From positions 434,001 through 498,000 of the forward strand of contig NZ_VCNL01000002.1 of the NCBI RefSeq assembly GCF_007671685.1: a stretch of DNA of 64,000 bases, read 5' to 3'. Below are positions 8,163-17,444 of the stretch, piece after piece. Origin of the DNA: Halorubrum salsamenti (GTDB lineage: Archaea; Halobacteriota; Halobacteria; Halobacteriales; Haloferacaceae). Both the position numbers and the translations under genes were made by a program. Under the pieces are notes generated by a model. It saw only the letters and a list, made by a program, of their open reading frames with translations. It was not told the origin of the DNA and ran no database searches. Positions within the stretch are counted from its first letter, which is position 1; every line of letters starts with the position of its first letter.

Positions 8163-10499
8163 TCACTTCCCGTCGAACAGCCGGCCGATCACGGGCATCC
8201 GCTCCAGCGCGAGCCGGCGGACCGTCCGTCGCGCCTCCTCCGCCTCTGCGCGCGTCACCGACCCGGCGTACGCCGCCCGCTCGTAGGTCTCGCCGACCGT
8301 TCGCGCGCGCTCGTCGCCGTCGCGGAGCGGGAGGTCGTCGAGGTACGCCCGCGGCGTCTCCCCGGGTCGCCGCTCGCGGTAGCGCCGCGCCAGCAGGTGT
8401 TCCAGGTCCGCGAACGCCCGCTTCGCGTCCTCGACCGGTTCGCCGCCCCCCCACGGCGTCCGGATCCGGACGGCGCGTCGCGCGCGAACGGTGAGGCCGA
8501 GCCGCCGGGCGCCGGCGACACCGACTGCCACGACGAACAGCCAGTACGCGACCGCCTCCCGCGACGGAAGCTGGAGGCCGTCAGTGTCGCCGGCGTCCGG
8601 GTCGGCCCCGCCGACCGGTGTTCCGTTCTGGACGAGCCGCTCCTGTGAGAATCCGTCCCCGGGGATCGGAGTGTCGGTCCCGGTGGCGTTGCCCGTCTCG
8701 TCGCCGGCGGTCCCGTTGCGCCCGTTCGAGGGCGCGTCGGCTTCCGTCTCGGGACTCGCATCGGACTCCGGCTCGTCGGGCCCGTCACCCTCGTCGCTCG
8801 GCTCCGACGCCTCGGTGTCGACGCCCGCCTCGCCGGTCGCGCGGGCCTCGGCGAGGCGCTCGCTCCGGGCCTCGTCGCGCTCGCTCGGCGGGGTCGGATC
8901 GAACTCGACCCAGCCGTGCTCCGGGAAGTACACCTTCACCCACGCGTGGGCGTCCTGCCCGCGGACGACGTACCGGTCCTCGCCGACCCGTTCGCCCTCG
9001 GAATAGCCGGTCGCGAACTGCGCCGGGACCCCCTGCGAGCGAAGCATCGCGACCATCGTCGTCGCGAAGTAGGTGCAGTAGCCGGTGTCCATCTCGAAGA
9101 GGAACGCGTCGGCGACGTCGCCTTCGGGCCGCTCGACCGCGAGCGAGTAGTCGTACTCCTCGATCAGGTACCGCTCGATCGCGGCGGCCCGATCGTAGGG
9201 GTTCTCGGCGTCCGCCGCCTCGACGATCGCCTCGGTGCGCTCGCCGACGCGGTCGGGCGTGCTCTCCGGGAGCTGGGTGTACCGCTCCTCGATCGCGGGG
9301 TCGTACTCCGTGCTGGCGTTCCGGAGCTCCGCCGGTTCCGCGTCGAGCACCCGGCTCTCGACGGTCGTCTCCTCGCCCGGGCGGAGCGCGGCGCCGAGCC
9401 GGAGCGTCCCGCGCTCGTCGACCTGCGCGGTCGAGGCGCCCGCGCCGCTCACGTCCACGGCCTGCCACGGGGCGGGCAGCGCGGTCGACTCGGTCCGCGC
9501 CGTGACCGTGACGTTCGCGGTCGTCGTCTCGCCGGGCGGCCCGTCGAGCGACCCCTCCAGCGTCGAGCGCTCGCCCGACCGCACCCAGCCGTCCCCGGTG
9601 TAGGTGTCGTAGGCGGCGACGTGCCAGCTCGACTCGACCGGGCTCTCGATCGCGTACCGCACCTCCGGCGAGAGCCGGGTCGCCCCGACCACCTCCACCT
9701 CGTCGCCGGCGCCGAGCGACGACTCCAGCGTCTGGCCGCGGTCGGCCCCCCACGGCTGCGCCGCGCCCGCCGGCAGCACGGTGATCGTCGCGCTCACGAG
9801 GACCATCGTCGCCAGCACGGCGGCGAGCTGATCGCCGTGGCTCCGGAGCGCGCCGGGCGTCGACAGCGTCGAGAGCCCGGCCGCGAGCGCGGCGCCGACG
9901 ACGCCGACCAGCGCGGCCAGTCCCCCCGCGTCGCCGGTGCACACGAGGAACCCGAGCGTGCCGCCGGCCACCGCGGTCGCGCCGACGTGTCGCCCGCGCG
10001 CGGCGAGGGACGCGACGAGGAACGTCGGCACCGGCGCGACCGCGAGTATCCACGCGTCCGCGAGCGCGAGCCGGAGGATCGAGAGCCCGGTCAGGAGCGA
10101 CACCACGTCGAGCCCGACGCTCTCGACCGAGAAGAGCGCCCGCCGGCTCGCGGGCACCGCGAAGTAGTAGCCGGCGAGCGTCGCGGCGAAGAGGACCGCC
10201 GTCAGCCGCACGGCGGTGCGCTCGGTGACGACCCGCGCGAGGACCGCGCCGGCGACTCCCGCGACCGAGACGGCCGCGGCGGTTTGCGCCGTCCCGCCGA
10301 CCACGTCGGTCGCCTCGAAGAACACGCCGAGGTACGTCGCGGTGACGAGCGCGACGCCGACGACCGCGGGGTCCGCGAGCCCGCTCCAGTCGTCCGCGGG
10401 CTCGTCGGCGTCCTCCCGGCCGAGGTCCGGCAGCGCTCCCGACGCGCGCCGCCTCGCGGCGTCGACCCGTCGCCGGTCGCCAGACGTTCGACCGCTCAT
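8163..10499 (-). CDS. TgpA-like membrane transglutaminase-domain protein
   Basis: This 778-residue protein has about seven N-terminal hydrophobic helices, an extracellular domain with a transglutaminase core and a C-terminal domain after one more helix. The catalytic triad of the papain-like fold is visible: Cys in TGYCTYFATTMVAMLRSQG (about residue 475), His in GQDAHAWVKVYF (about 517) and Asp in WVEFDPTPP (about 535). A Thr/Asp/Gly-rich spacer precedes the last helix. It is the last gene of a moxR-DUF58-TgpA operon, and its ATG overlaps the DUF58 stop. Such operons are widespread and are thought to act at the cell envelope; the substrate is unknown. Confidence 0.88.
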   Translation of the reverse strand: MSGRTSGDRRRVDAARRRASGALPDLGREDADEPADDWSGLADPAVVGVALVTATYLGVFFEATDVVGGTAQTAAAVSVAGVAGAVLARVVTERTAVRLTAVLFAATLAGYYFAVPASRRALFSVESVGLDVVSLLTGLSILRLALADAWILAVAPVPTFLVASLAARGRHVGATAVAGGTLGFLVCTGDAGGLAALVGVVGAALAAGLSTLSTPGALRSHGDQLAAVLATMVLVSATITVLPAGAAQPWGADRGQTLESSLGAGDEVEVVGATRLSPEVRYAIESPVESSWHVAAYDTYTGDGWVRSGERSTLEGSLDGPPGETTTANVTVTARTESTALPAPWQAVDVSGAGASTAQVDERGTLRLGAALRPGEETTVESRVLDAEPAELRNASTEYDPAIEERYTQLPESTPDRVGERTEAIVEAADAENPYDRAAAIERYLIEEYDYSLAVERPEGDVADAFLFEMDTGYCTYFATTMVAMLRSQGVPAQFATGYSEGERVGEDRYVVRGQDAHAWVKVYFPEHGWVEFDPTPPSERDEARSERLAEARATGEAGVDTEASEPSDEGDGPDEPESDASPETEADAPSNGRNGTAGDETGNATGTDTPIPGDGFSQERLVQNGTPVGGADPDAGDTDGLQLPSREAVAYWLFVVAVGVAGARRLGLTVRARRAVRIRTPWGGGEPVEDAKRAFADLEHLLARRYRERRPGETPRAYLDDLPLRDGDERARTVGETYERAAYAGSVTRAEAEEARRTVRRLALERMPVIGRLFDGK

Positions 10500-11566
10500 C
10501 GCCAGTTCACCTCCGGTTCGGTCGGAGCCGGTGACGTCGTCTCAGGCGACATCTCCGCTCCCGGCTCGCCGTCGCCCCCCGACGCCCGGAGGTCCTCCAC
10601 GGAGACGGTTCGGTTTCCGACCCGGTACCGCGCCCCGTCGGCGTCGGCGATCACCGCCACGTCGGCGTCGTCGACGGCGACCCCGCCGGGACCGGTCACC
10701 GCGGCCAGTTCGAGGACGGCGCGTCGCCCCTGCGGCCCCGGCCGGACCGACACGCTCCCGGCCGGCAGCGTCAGGTCGATCGGGACCCCGTCGTCGAGGA
10801 GCGCGAGCGCGAGGCTGGCGGCCGCGCTCGCGAGGGCGTCGGCCCCCTCGCGCTCGCCGGCCGTCGCGCCCCCGATCGACACCCGCCCGCGGCGCGTCTC
10901 CGCGGCGAACTCCTTGACCACGATCTCGTCGCGCTTCGCGGTCGTCGGCCAGTGCACGTCCCGGAGGGCGTCGCCGCGCGCGTACTCTCGCAGGCGATCG
11001 AACTCCTCGCGCCGCCGGCTCACGCCGACCGCGTCGTCGGCGTACAGCTCCCGCCGGAACTCCGCCGGGATCGGGTGACAGGCCGGGTACGCAGTCACCG
11101 CGTCTACGTCGTCGACGACCACCTCGCGGTCGAAGAGCCCGAACACGTCCGTCGCGGTCACTCTGGCAGGCCCCAATCGGCGCTCTCCCCGCTGCAGGTA
11201 CCGGACCCGATACGTCACCGGTCCCTCGCCGATCGACGCGCGGATCGGAGCGTCTGGACCCTCCAACCCGTCGTCCGTGTCGTCGGCGATCGCAGCCAGA
11301 TAGGTCCCGGACGCCCCCGCGGTCGCCGGCCGGAGCTCGATCCGGACCTCGCCGCGCTCGCCGACGAACCCGTCCGGGGGCGGGACCCGCCGCATCTCGG
11401 GGTCATCGACTCTCGCCAACTGGACGTAGCCGGCGACGAGCGCGACGACGCCCGGGAGAACGACCGCGTCGAGCGCGCGTCCGCCCGCCGCCAGCGCCAG
11501 CAGGCCGCCGACCACGCAGGCCGCGGCGACGACGCGGCCGCGCCGGGTGAGGGTCGCCTTCGGCAT
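10496..11566 (-). CDS. DUF58 domain protein
   Basis: This is a 356-residue protein. Two N-terminal hydrophobic helices (VVAAACVVGGLLALAAGG and LPGVVALVAGYVQL) are followed by a beta-rich region and the DUF58 signature (DRLREYARGDALRDVHWPTTAKRDEIVVKEF) near residues 187-217. DUF58 proteins have a von Willebrand A-like fold and are encoded beside MoxR ATPases, as here. The gene starts four bases after the moxR stop and overlaps the following transglutaminase gene, so the three are surely co-transcribed. Its molecular role is not established. Confidence 0.88.
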   Translation of the reverse strand: MPKATLTRRGRVVAAACVVGGLLALAAGGRALDAVVLPGVVALVAGYVQLARVDDPEMRRVPPPDGFVGERGEVRIELRPATAGASGTYLAAIADDTDDGLEGPDAPIRASIGEGPVTYRVRYLQRGERRLGPARVTATDVFGLFDREVVVDDVDAVTAYPACHPIPAEFRRELYADDAVGVSRRREEFDRLREYARGDALRDVHWPTTAKRDEIVVKEFAAETRRGRVSIGGATAGEREGADALASAAASLALALLDDGVPIDLTLPAGSVSVRPGPQGRRAVLELAAVTGPGGVAVDDADVAVIADADGARYRVGNRTVSVEDLRASGGDGEPGAEMSPETTSPAPTEPEVNWR

Positions 11567-11570
11567 CGGC

Positions 11571-12602
11571 TCACTCCACGGGGACCCGTTCGAGCGCGTC
11601 GGCGACGACCTCGTCGCCGTCGGCGTCGCCGGAGTCGGACCGGATCCGGTGGGCGAACACCGTCGGCGCCTCGGCCTGCACGTCGTCCGGGATCACGTAG
11701 CCGCGGCCGTCGAGGGAGGCCCGCGCCTGCGCGGTCCGCAGCAGCGCGAGGCTCCCGCGCGGGCTGACGCCGAGGCGGGCGTGCCGCCGGGTGTGGACCG
11801 CCAGCCGCGCCACGTACCGGCGCAGCTCCTCGGTCGCCTCGATCGCCCCCACCGCGGCCCGGGCGCGCCGAACGTCCTCGATCGTCGCCACCGGCTCGAC
11901 CGACTCGACCGGGTGGTCGCCGGCCATCCGTCCGATGATCTCGGCCTCCTCGTCGGTGTCGGGGTAGCCGAGCCGGATCTTCTTGGTGAACCGGTCGACC
12001 TCGGCGACCGGCAGGTCGTACGTCTGCCCGGGCTCCACGTCGTTCTGGGTCGCGATCACGCAGAACGGGTCGGGGAGTTCGCGGGTCACCCCGTCGGTCG
12101 TCACCTGCCGCTCCTCCATCGCCTCGAGGAGCGCCGACTGGGTCTTGGGGGGCGCGCGGTTGATCTCGTCGCCGAGCACGACGTTCGCGAACACCGGCCC
12201 CGGCTGGAACTCGAACTCGTCGGTGCGCTGGTCGAACACGTTGACGCCCGTCACGTCGGAGGGGAGCAGGTCCGGCGTGAACTGGACGCGTTTAAAGGAT
12301 CCGCCGATCGAGCGCGCGACCGCCTTCGCGAGGGTCGTCTTCCCGACGCCGGGCACGTCCTCGACCAGGAGGTGGCCGCGGGCGAGCAGGGTGACGACGA
12401 CGTGCTCGACCGCCTCCCGCTTCCCGACGATCACCTCCTCGACGCTGTCGGCGAGGCGTTCCGCGAGGTCGGCCACCGCCGCGGGTTCCATGGCGGCTCC
12501 CGCGGGGGTATCGTCGCCAGAGGCGTCAGTCCCCGAGCCGCCGTCACCGTCTCTCTCGCTGACGCCCGCCCCCAGCGGCCCGGACTCTCCCGGGTCAGTC
12601 AT
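11571..12602 (-). CDS. MoxR-family AAA+ ATPase
   Basis: This is a 343-residue AAA+ protein. Walker A is GVGKTT (near residue 86). Walker B is VVLGDEINRAPPKTQSALLEAMEE, followed by VTTDG and FCVIATQNDVEPGQTYDLPVAEVDRF, the MoxR subgroup pattern. MoxR ATPases are thought to be chaperones for assembling VWA-domain protein complexes, which fits the adjoining DUF58 gene. The first about 55 residues are acidic and low-complexity. The ATG at 12602 is preferred, but an in-frame GTG at 12620 would add six residues. Confidence 0.92.
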   Translation of the reverse strand: MTDPGESGPLGAGVSERDGDGGSGTDASGDDTPAGAAMEPAAVADLAERLADSVEEVIVGKREAVEHVVVTLLARGHLLVEDVPGVGKTTLAKAVARSIGGSFKRVQFTPDLLPSDVTGVNVFDQRTDEFEFQPGPVFANVVLGDEINRAPPKTQSALLEAMEERQVTTDGVTRELPDPFCVIATQNDVEPGQTYDLPVAEVDRFTKKIRLGYPDTDEEAEIIGRMAGDHPVESVEPVATIEDVRRARAAVGAIEATEELRRYVARLAVHTRRHARLGVSPRGSLALLRTAQARASLDGRGYVIPDDVQAEAPTVFAHRIRSDSGDADGDEVVADALERVPVE

Positions 12603-12874
12603 GGCGTCGCCCGTCGTCACGGACCGGCGATCGCGGTCCGCGTGTAGCGGCCCGACCCGGGTGCGCCCGGTGCCGGTCCGGAGACGCGCCGATCCGATTT
12701 GGGCGCACGCTGGCCTGCCGGAGGGCGACCATGCTAGTGGTACCCATTGTCATCGATATGGATCGAATTAGGGTGGAAGCGGCATATGCGTTCCGCCGGC
12801 ACTTCGGCGGGGTCACTCACGGACGCGAATCGGACGGCCCCCGCGGTGGGCTCCCGATACCGTGCGACCGCCCC
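12603..12874. other. Intergenic region upstream of moxR
   Basis: About 270 bases separate the pyrC stop and the moxR start. A less GC-rich patch at about 12732-12790 contains CATCGATATGGATCGAATTAG and may hold the moxR promoter, which would imply a long leader. A 73-residue minus-strand frame here is basic and low-complexity, and I do not call it a gene. Confidence 0.5.
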
Positions 12875-14221
12875 CTACGACTCCCGCACGTTCCGCCCGA
12901 CCGACTCGCCGAACGACTCCGCGCCGGTGACCGGATCGCGCTCGTAGACGACCTCGCCGCGGACCGTCGTCAGTTCCGGAAACACGCCCAGCAGTCCCTC
13001 GAAGGGGGTCCAGCCGGCCGCGCCGTGAAGCGCGCCGGCCTCGATCTCGCGCGGGTTCGTCATGTCGACTAAGACGAGGTCGGCGTCGGCACCCGGCTCG
13101 ATCCGACCCTTGTCCCCGATCCCGAAGATCGACGCGGGGTTGGCGGCGACCACGTCGCGGACGCGCTCTAAGGAGAGGTCGCCCTTCCGCACGGACTCCA
13201 AGAGGAGCGGGTAGAGGGTCTCCACGCCGGGAACGCCGCTCGGCGCGTCGGCGAGCCCCTGCCGCTTCTCCGCGACCGTGTGGGGCGCGTGGTCGGTGGC
13301 GACGGCGTCCACGTCGCCGTCGCGGAGCCGCTCGAAGACGGCGGCGCGCCGCTCCTCGGAGCGGAGCGGCGGGTTCATGCGCCCGAAGGTGCCGAGCCGG
13401 CCCGCGTCCTCGCGCGACAGGAAGAGGTGATGCGGCGTCACCTCGCAGGTGGGCGGGGCGCCCCCGGTCGCGGCCTCCCGCGCCTCGACGACCGCGTCGA
13501 TCCCCTCCGGCGTCGACGTGTGCGCGATGTGGACCTGCGCGTCGCTCGCGGCGGCGGCGTCGAGGGCGCGCTCGACCGCCGCGGCCTCGGCCTCCGCGGT
13601 CCGGTAGGCCGACCACGCGTCGGCGTTCGCGGCGGTGCCGACCCCGCCGAGGTCGCCGTCGAGCGCTCCCTCGTCGAACAGGGTCTCGTCCTCCGCGTGG
13701 ACCGTGACGGGGACGTCGGGGGCGGCGGCGTCGGCGAGCGCGTCCTCGAACAGGTCCACGGCGATCCCCATGTCGCCGGTGGAGTCCGCGAGGAACACCT
13801 CGCCGAGCGCGAACAGGGGGCGCTCGAAGAGGCTCTCGGGGTCCCAGTCGCCGGTGACGCCGCCGTTGATCCCGTAGTCGACGATCGAGGGCGCGGCGAG
13901 GCCGGCCTTCTCGTCGAAGGCGTCGCCGTCGACGGTCGGCGGCGAGGTGTTCGGCTGGTCGACGACGGTCGTGACCCCGCCCGCGGCCGCGCCCCGCGAG
14001 CCCGAGGTCCACGTCTCCTTGTGGCTCGCGCCCGGCTCGCGAAAGTGGACGTGCACGTCGACGGCGCCGGGGAGGAGGTGTCGCCCGCGCGCGTCGACGA
14101 CGCGCTCTCCCGCGTCGGCGTCGAGCCCCGCGTTCGTCGGTTCGACCGCGTCGACGGTCCCGTCTCGGACCCGAACGTCGCGGACCCGTCCGTCGGCCAG
14201 CTCCGCTCCCGTGATGAGCAT
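12875..14221 (-). CDS. pyrC: Dihydroorotase
   Basis: This is a 448-residue amidohydrolase of de novo pyrimidine synthesis that cyclises N-carbamoyl-aspartate to dihydroorotate. The zinc motif HVHFREPG is near residue 54, followed by HKETWTSGSRGAAAGGVTTVVDQPNT. Further ligands are in VHAED and IAHTSTPEG, and the catalytic Asp is in ATDHAPHT near 312. The C-terminal composite domain ends with VRGEVVYERD. These motifs fit dihydroorotase better than the related hydantoinase or allantoinase. A TATA-like TTTAAGC (about 14244-14252) lies 24-31 bases before the ATG, with an inverted repeat just upstream. Confidence 0.93.
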   Translation of the reverse strand: MLITGAELADGRVRDVRVRDGTVDAVEPTNAGLDADAGERVVDARGRHLLPGAVDVHVHFREPGASHKETWTSGSRGAAAGGVTTVVDQPNTSPPTVDGDAFDEKAGLAAPSIVDYGINGGVTGDWDPESLFERPLFALGEVFLADSTGDMGIAVDLFEDALADAAAPDVPVTVHAEDETLFDEGALDGDLGGVGTAANADAWSAYRTAEAEAAAVERALDAAAASDAQVHIAHTSTPEGIDAVVEAREAATGGAPPTCEVTPHHLFLSREDAGRLGTFGRMNPPLRSEERRAAVFERLRDGDVDAVATDHAPHTVAEKRQGLADAPSGVPGVETLYPLLLESVRKGDLSLERVRDVVAANPASIFGIGDKGRIEPGADADLVLVDMTNPREIEAGALHGAAGWTPFEGLLGVFPELTTVRGEVVYERDPVTGAESFGESVGRNVRES

Positions 14222-14243
14222 GGGTAGGCGCTCGCGGCGCGCC

Positions 14244-14272
14244 GCTTAAACCGTGGTGATCTGATCCACCAC
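14244..14272 (-). promoter_or_regulatory. pyrC promoter with adjacent inverted repeat
   Basis: The minus-strand TATA-like box (14244-14252) is followed upstream by the inverted repeat GTGGTG-N8-CACCAC (14253-14272), whose centre contains GATC twice. The position, abutting the BRE side of the TATA box between pyrC and the divergent membrane-protein gene, suits a regulator controlling one or both. No known archaeal pyrimidine repressor site is matched; the role is inference. Confidence 0.35.
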
Positions 14273-14305
14273 AAAGCGTTTGCCGCGCGCGGAGCCCGTT
14301 CGAAC

Positions 14306-14851
14306 ATGGCCCACCCCGTCCCTCCGATCTCCGCCCTTCCCGCGCTCGCGTCCGCTCCGGTCGCCCCCGCCGTCCCGGCGATCGTCGACACCGCGACCGA
14401 GTGGCTGTGGACGATCGCGCTGTTCGCGCTCCCCGGGACCGTCGCCGCCGCGCTCTGGACACCCTTCCTGATCGCGGCGCGGTTCCGGGCGCTGTTCCGC
14501 GCGCTGCCGCCCGCGAACCGGCTCGTCCCTTCCTACGTCGGCGTCTCGCTCGCGCTCTCGGTCCCATATCTCGCGGGCCTCCTGCTCACGGTCGCGCTCG
14601 TCGACTCGGCGGGCCCCGGGTGGAGCGAGGGGTTCCTCGACACCGCGCTGTTCGGCGGAGTCATCGTCGGGTTCGTCGCCCCGGCGCTCGCCGTGCTCGG
14701 GCTCCCGCGGCTCGGCGTCGACTGGGACCCGACCGGGTACGGGCCGGGGACGTGGGCGCTGCTGGTGGCCGCCGGGCTGTGGTACGCGGTCGTGGCCGCG
14801 GTGCCGCTGGTCGCGCTCGCGATCGGGATGGCGCTCCCCGGTGGGTACTGA
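14306..14851 (+). CDS. Predicted membrane protein, unknown function
   Basis: This is a 181-residue protein with four hydrophobic segments: about residues 33-60 (WLWTIALFALPGTVAAALW), 78-100, 112-132 and 148-175. There are no catalytic motifs, Cys pairs or lipobox that I recognise. It is divergent from pyrC and shares its short promoter region, then is followed by another small membrane protein on the same strand. GC-rich codon use matches the neighbours. I do not recognise the family. Confidence 0.65.
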   Translation: MAHPVPPISALPALASAPVAPAVPAIVDTATEWLWTIALFALPGTVAAALWTPFLIAARFRALFRALPPANRLVPSYVGVSLALSVPYLAGLLLTVALVDSAGPGWSEGFLDTALFGGVIVGFVAPALAVLGLPRLGVDWDPTGYGPGTWALLVAAGLWYAVVAAVPLVALAIGMALPGGY

Positions 14852-14940
14852 CGGCGGCGCTGGCCCGGGACCGCTCCGGGGTTCCGCTGCGACGCTCGTC
14901 ACCGTAACATTTTGTTGATCCGCGCGACCTACACCCGGAC

Positions 14941-15177
14941 ATGCTCCCCGCGCCCCTCCGGCTGTTCTTCGTCGCTGTCCCCCTCCTCGTCGCCGCCGGC
15001 GCGCTCGCGATGGCCGCCTTCCCCCGTCGGATGACGAACTGGCAGGCTCGCGGTCCCGAGGGGACGACACAGATAGCGCCGAGCGAGACCCGGATCCTGA
15101 TGATGCGGATCATGGGCGTCGTCGTCGCCGGCCTCGCGCTCCTCATGGTGGTCGCGAACTTCGCGTTCATCCCCTGA
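14941..15177 (+). CDS. Small two-helix membrane protein
   Basis: This is a 78-residue protein with a hydrophobic helix at about residues 6-27 and another at 57-76, joined by a polar segment (RRMTNWQARGPEGTTQIAPSETRILMMR). The layout resembles small bacterial and archaeal DUF-type proteins in which a conserved Trp/Ser loop links two helices, but no function can be given. It lies between a larger membrane-protein gene and serS, all on the plus strand. An ATTTTGTTG AT-rich stretch about 25-30 bases upstream may be its TATA region. Confidence 0.65.
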   Translation: MLPAPLRLFFVAVPLLVAAGALAMAAFPRRMTNWQARGPEGTTQIAPSETRILMMRIMGVVVAGLALLMVVANFAFIP

Positions 15178-15270
15178 CGGGGACGCCGCGTCCCGAACCA
15201 CGAACCCACCGTGCCAACCGATGCCGACGCTCCGATACGGTTTTGGGGCGGCCGGCGGAACCTCCGGTAA

Positions 15271-16641
15271 ATGCTGTCTCGACAGTTCGTCCGGGAGAAC
15301 CCCGAGGTCGTCCGCGAGGCGCTCGCCAACAAGGGCGTCGACGTGGACCTCGACCGGATACTCGACGTCGACGAGGAGTGGCGGGAGCTGAAACAGCGCG
15401 GCGACGACCTGCGTCACGAGCGCAACGAGGTCTCCTCGAAAATCGGCGACCTCAAACAGGCCGGCGACGAGGAGGCGGCCCAAGAGGCGATCGAGCGCTC
15501 ACAGGAACTCAAGTCGGAGCTACAGGAGATCGAGGAGCGCGCCGACGAGCTGGAGGCCGAGCTGGAGGAGTCGCTGCTCGAACTCCCCCAGATCCCGCAG
15601 GAGTCGGTGCCGGTCGGCGCCGACGAGTCGGAGAACGTCGAGCGGCGCCGCGAGGGGTTCGACGCTCTCCGGGAGCTCCCGGAGAGCGTCGAGCCGCACT
15701 ACGACCTCGGCGAGGAGCTGGAGATCCTCGACTTCGAGCGCGGCGCGAAGGTCGCCGGCGGCGGCTTCTACGTCGCGAAGGGCGACGGCGCCCGGCTGGA
15801 GCACGCGCTGATCCAGTTCATGCTCGACGTGCACCGCGAGCAGGGGTACGAGGACGTGTTCCCGCCGATCCCAGTCAACTCCGCGTCGATGCGCGGCACC
15901 GGCCAGCTCCCGAAGTTCACCGAGGACGCCTACCGCGTCGAGGGGACCAACGAGGACGACTACGACGACGACGACCTCTGGCTGCTCCCGACCGCGGAGG
16001 TGCCCGTCACGAACCTCCACCGCGACGAGATCCTCTTGGGTGAGGACCTCCCGCTCAAGTACCAGGCGTACACGCCGAACTTCCGGCAGGAGGCGGGCGA
16101 GCACGGCACCGAGACGCGCGGGATCGTCCGCGTCCACCAGTTCAACAAGGTTGAGATGGTGAACTTCGTCCGGCCCGAGGAGAGCGACGAGCGCTTCGAG
16201 GGGCTCGTCGACGAGGCCGAGGAGGTGCTCCGTCGCCTCGAACTCCCCTACCGCATCCTCGAGATGTGTACCGGCGACCTCGGGTTCACGCAGGCGAAGA
16301 AGTACGACATCGAGGTGTGGGCGCCCGCAGACGACATGGACGAGGGCCCAGAGCGGGGCGGCCGCTGGCTGGAGGTCTCCTCCGTCTCGAACTTCGAGGA
16401 CTTCCAGGCGCGTCGCGCCGGGATCCGCTACCGCGAGGAGCACCACGAGTCCGCGGAGTTCCTCCACACCCTGAACGGCTCGGGGCTCGCGGTCCCGCGG
16501 ATCGTCGTCGCGATCTTAGAGTACTACCAGAACGACGACGGCACCGTCACCGTCCCCGAGGCGCTGCGCCCGTACATGGGCGGGACAGAAGTGATCGAGG
16601 GCCACGACGCGGTCGGCGAGACGAAGCTGGGCGGGGAGTAG
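15271..16641 (+). CDS. serS: Seryl-tRNA synthetase
   Basis: This is a 456-residue class II synthetase of the common (bacterial/eukaryotic-like) type that charges tRNA-Ser. The N-terminal about 110 residues form the tRNA-binding long coiled coil ([18 protein letters not shown] through [15 protein letters not shown]). The catalytic core shows motif 2 ([27 protein letters not shown]) and motif 3 ([38 protein letters not shown]). The C-terminal end is standard. TATA-like GGTTTTGGGG precedes the ATG by about 30 bases. Confidence 0.97.
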   Translation: MLSRQFVRENPEVVREALANKGVDVDLDRILDVDEEWRELKQRGDDLRHERNEVSSKIGDLKQAGDEEAAQEAIERSQELKSELQEIEERADELEAELEESLLELPQIPQESVPVGADESENVERRREGFDALRELPESVEPHYDLGEELEILDFERGAKVAGGGFYVAKGDGARLEHALIQFMLDVHREQGYEDVFPPIPVNSASMRGTGQLPKFTEDAYRVEGTNEDDYDDDDLWLLPTAEVPVTNLHRDEILLGEDLPLKYQAYTPNFRQEAGEHGTETRGIVRVHQFNKVEMVNFVRPEESDERFEGLVDEAEEVLRRLELPYRILEMCTGDLGFTQAKKYDIEVWAPADDMDEGPERGGRWLEVSSVSNFEDFQARRAGIRYREEHHESAEFLHTLNGSGLAVPRIVVAILEYYQNDDGTVTVPEALRPYMGGTEVIEGHDAVGETKLGGE

Positions 16642-16654
16642 GCGTCGAGCGTCG

Positions 16655-17257
16655 CTACTGGTTCTCTAAGGCGTCGAGGATGCACGCGGCGGCGATCACC
16701 GCCTCTTTCGGCACGTCGCTCGCGTCGTCGATGGTGACCGTGTAGGCGTCGCGCAGCGAGAACTGCCCCTCGATGTCGCCGACGTGACCGCCGTCGGCGT
16801 CGAATATCTCGTACTTGTTCGGGACGAGGTTCGCCGCGCCGACGAGGTGGCGGAGCGCCGAGAGGAGCTTGTTCTTCGATCGAATGGTCGCCAGCGCCTC
16901 CCCCGTGTCGGGGTCGCGGATCGTCCAGTTTTCGGTGAACAGCGAGTAGTCCTCGTCGAGGACGACGACCTCCTCGCCGGTGCCCGCGTCGGTGATTGCG
17001 TAGTTGCCCGCGACGTCCATGATTCCGCCAGCCTTCACCGTGAACGCGTCACCGTCGTCGCCGGTGACGAACGGGAACTCCTCTTTCAGCTTGAACATCT
17101 TCTGTTTCCCGCGCAAGACGACGTCGCCGGCGCTGTCGCGGACGGTGTACTTGTTCCGGACCATCGACTGTGTCACCTCGTAGCGGTCGTCGTCGAGGTC
17201 GACCGTGGAGATGTCGTACGCGCTCGACCCGGACGGGAAGGCGGAGGGATCGTCCAT
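16655..17257 (-). CDS. LURP-one-related (Tubby-like fold) protein
   Basis: This is a 200-residue protein consisting of one LURP-one domain. Repeating strand motifs are typical: YEVTQSMVRNKYTVRDSAGDVVLRGKQKMFKLKEEFPF, NYAITDAGTGEEVVVLDEDYSLFTENWTIRDPDTGEALATI and NKYEIFDADGGHVGDIEGQFSLRDAYTVTID. Relatives have a Tubby/scramblase-like barrel and are suspected to bind membranes or lipids, but no biochemical role is known in archaea. It is convergent with serS, with only 13 bases between the stops. Confidence 0.85.
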   Translation of the reverse strand: MDDPSAFPSGSSAYDISTVDLDDDRYEVTQSMVRNKYTVRDSAGDVVLRGKQKMFKLKEEFPFVTGDDGDAFTVKAGGIMDVAGNYAITDAGTGEEVVVLDEDYSLFTENWTIRDPDTGEALATIRSKNKLLSALRHLVGAANLVPNKYEIFDADGGHVGDIEGQFSLRDAYTVTIDDASDVPKEAVIAAACILDALENQ

Positions 17258-17444
17258 GGGTGCCGAAGCGCGTCACCGCCGGAAAAATCCTTCCGTTCTC
17301 CCGACGACGCCCGCGTCCGGACGCGGTAGTCCAAAGCGATCATCGTGGAGACGAAGCTGAGTGGGAGCGGAGGCGGTGTCGATCGCTTCCGGTTCCGCTC
17401 TACCGGCACCACCACGGTTTTTCAGCTCGGCGCCGACTCCCGCG

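Noticed and set aside
8916..11078. Plus-strand open frame of 720 codons
   Set aside because: It lies opposite the TgpA-like and DUF58 genes, has biased Arg/Gly/Asp composition and shows no domain.
12595..12816. 73-codon minus-strand frame ending at the moxR start
   Set aside because: Basic, low-complexity product with no recognisable pattern; it probably is leader DNA of moxR.
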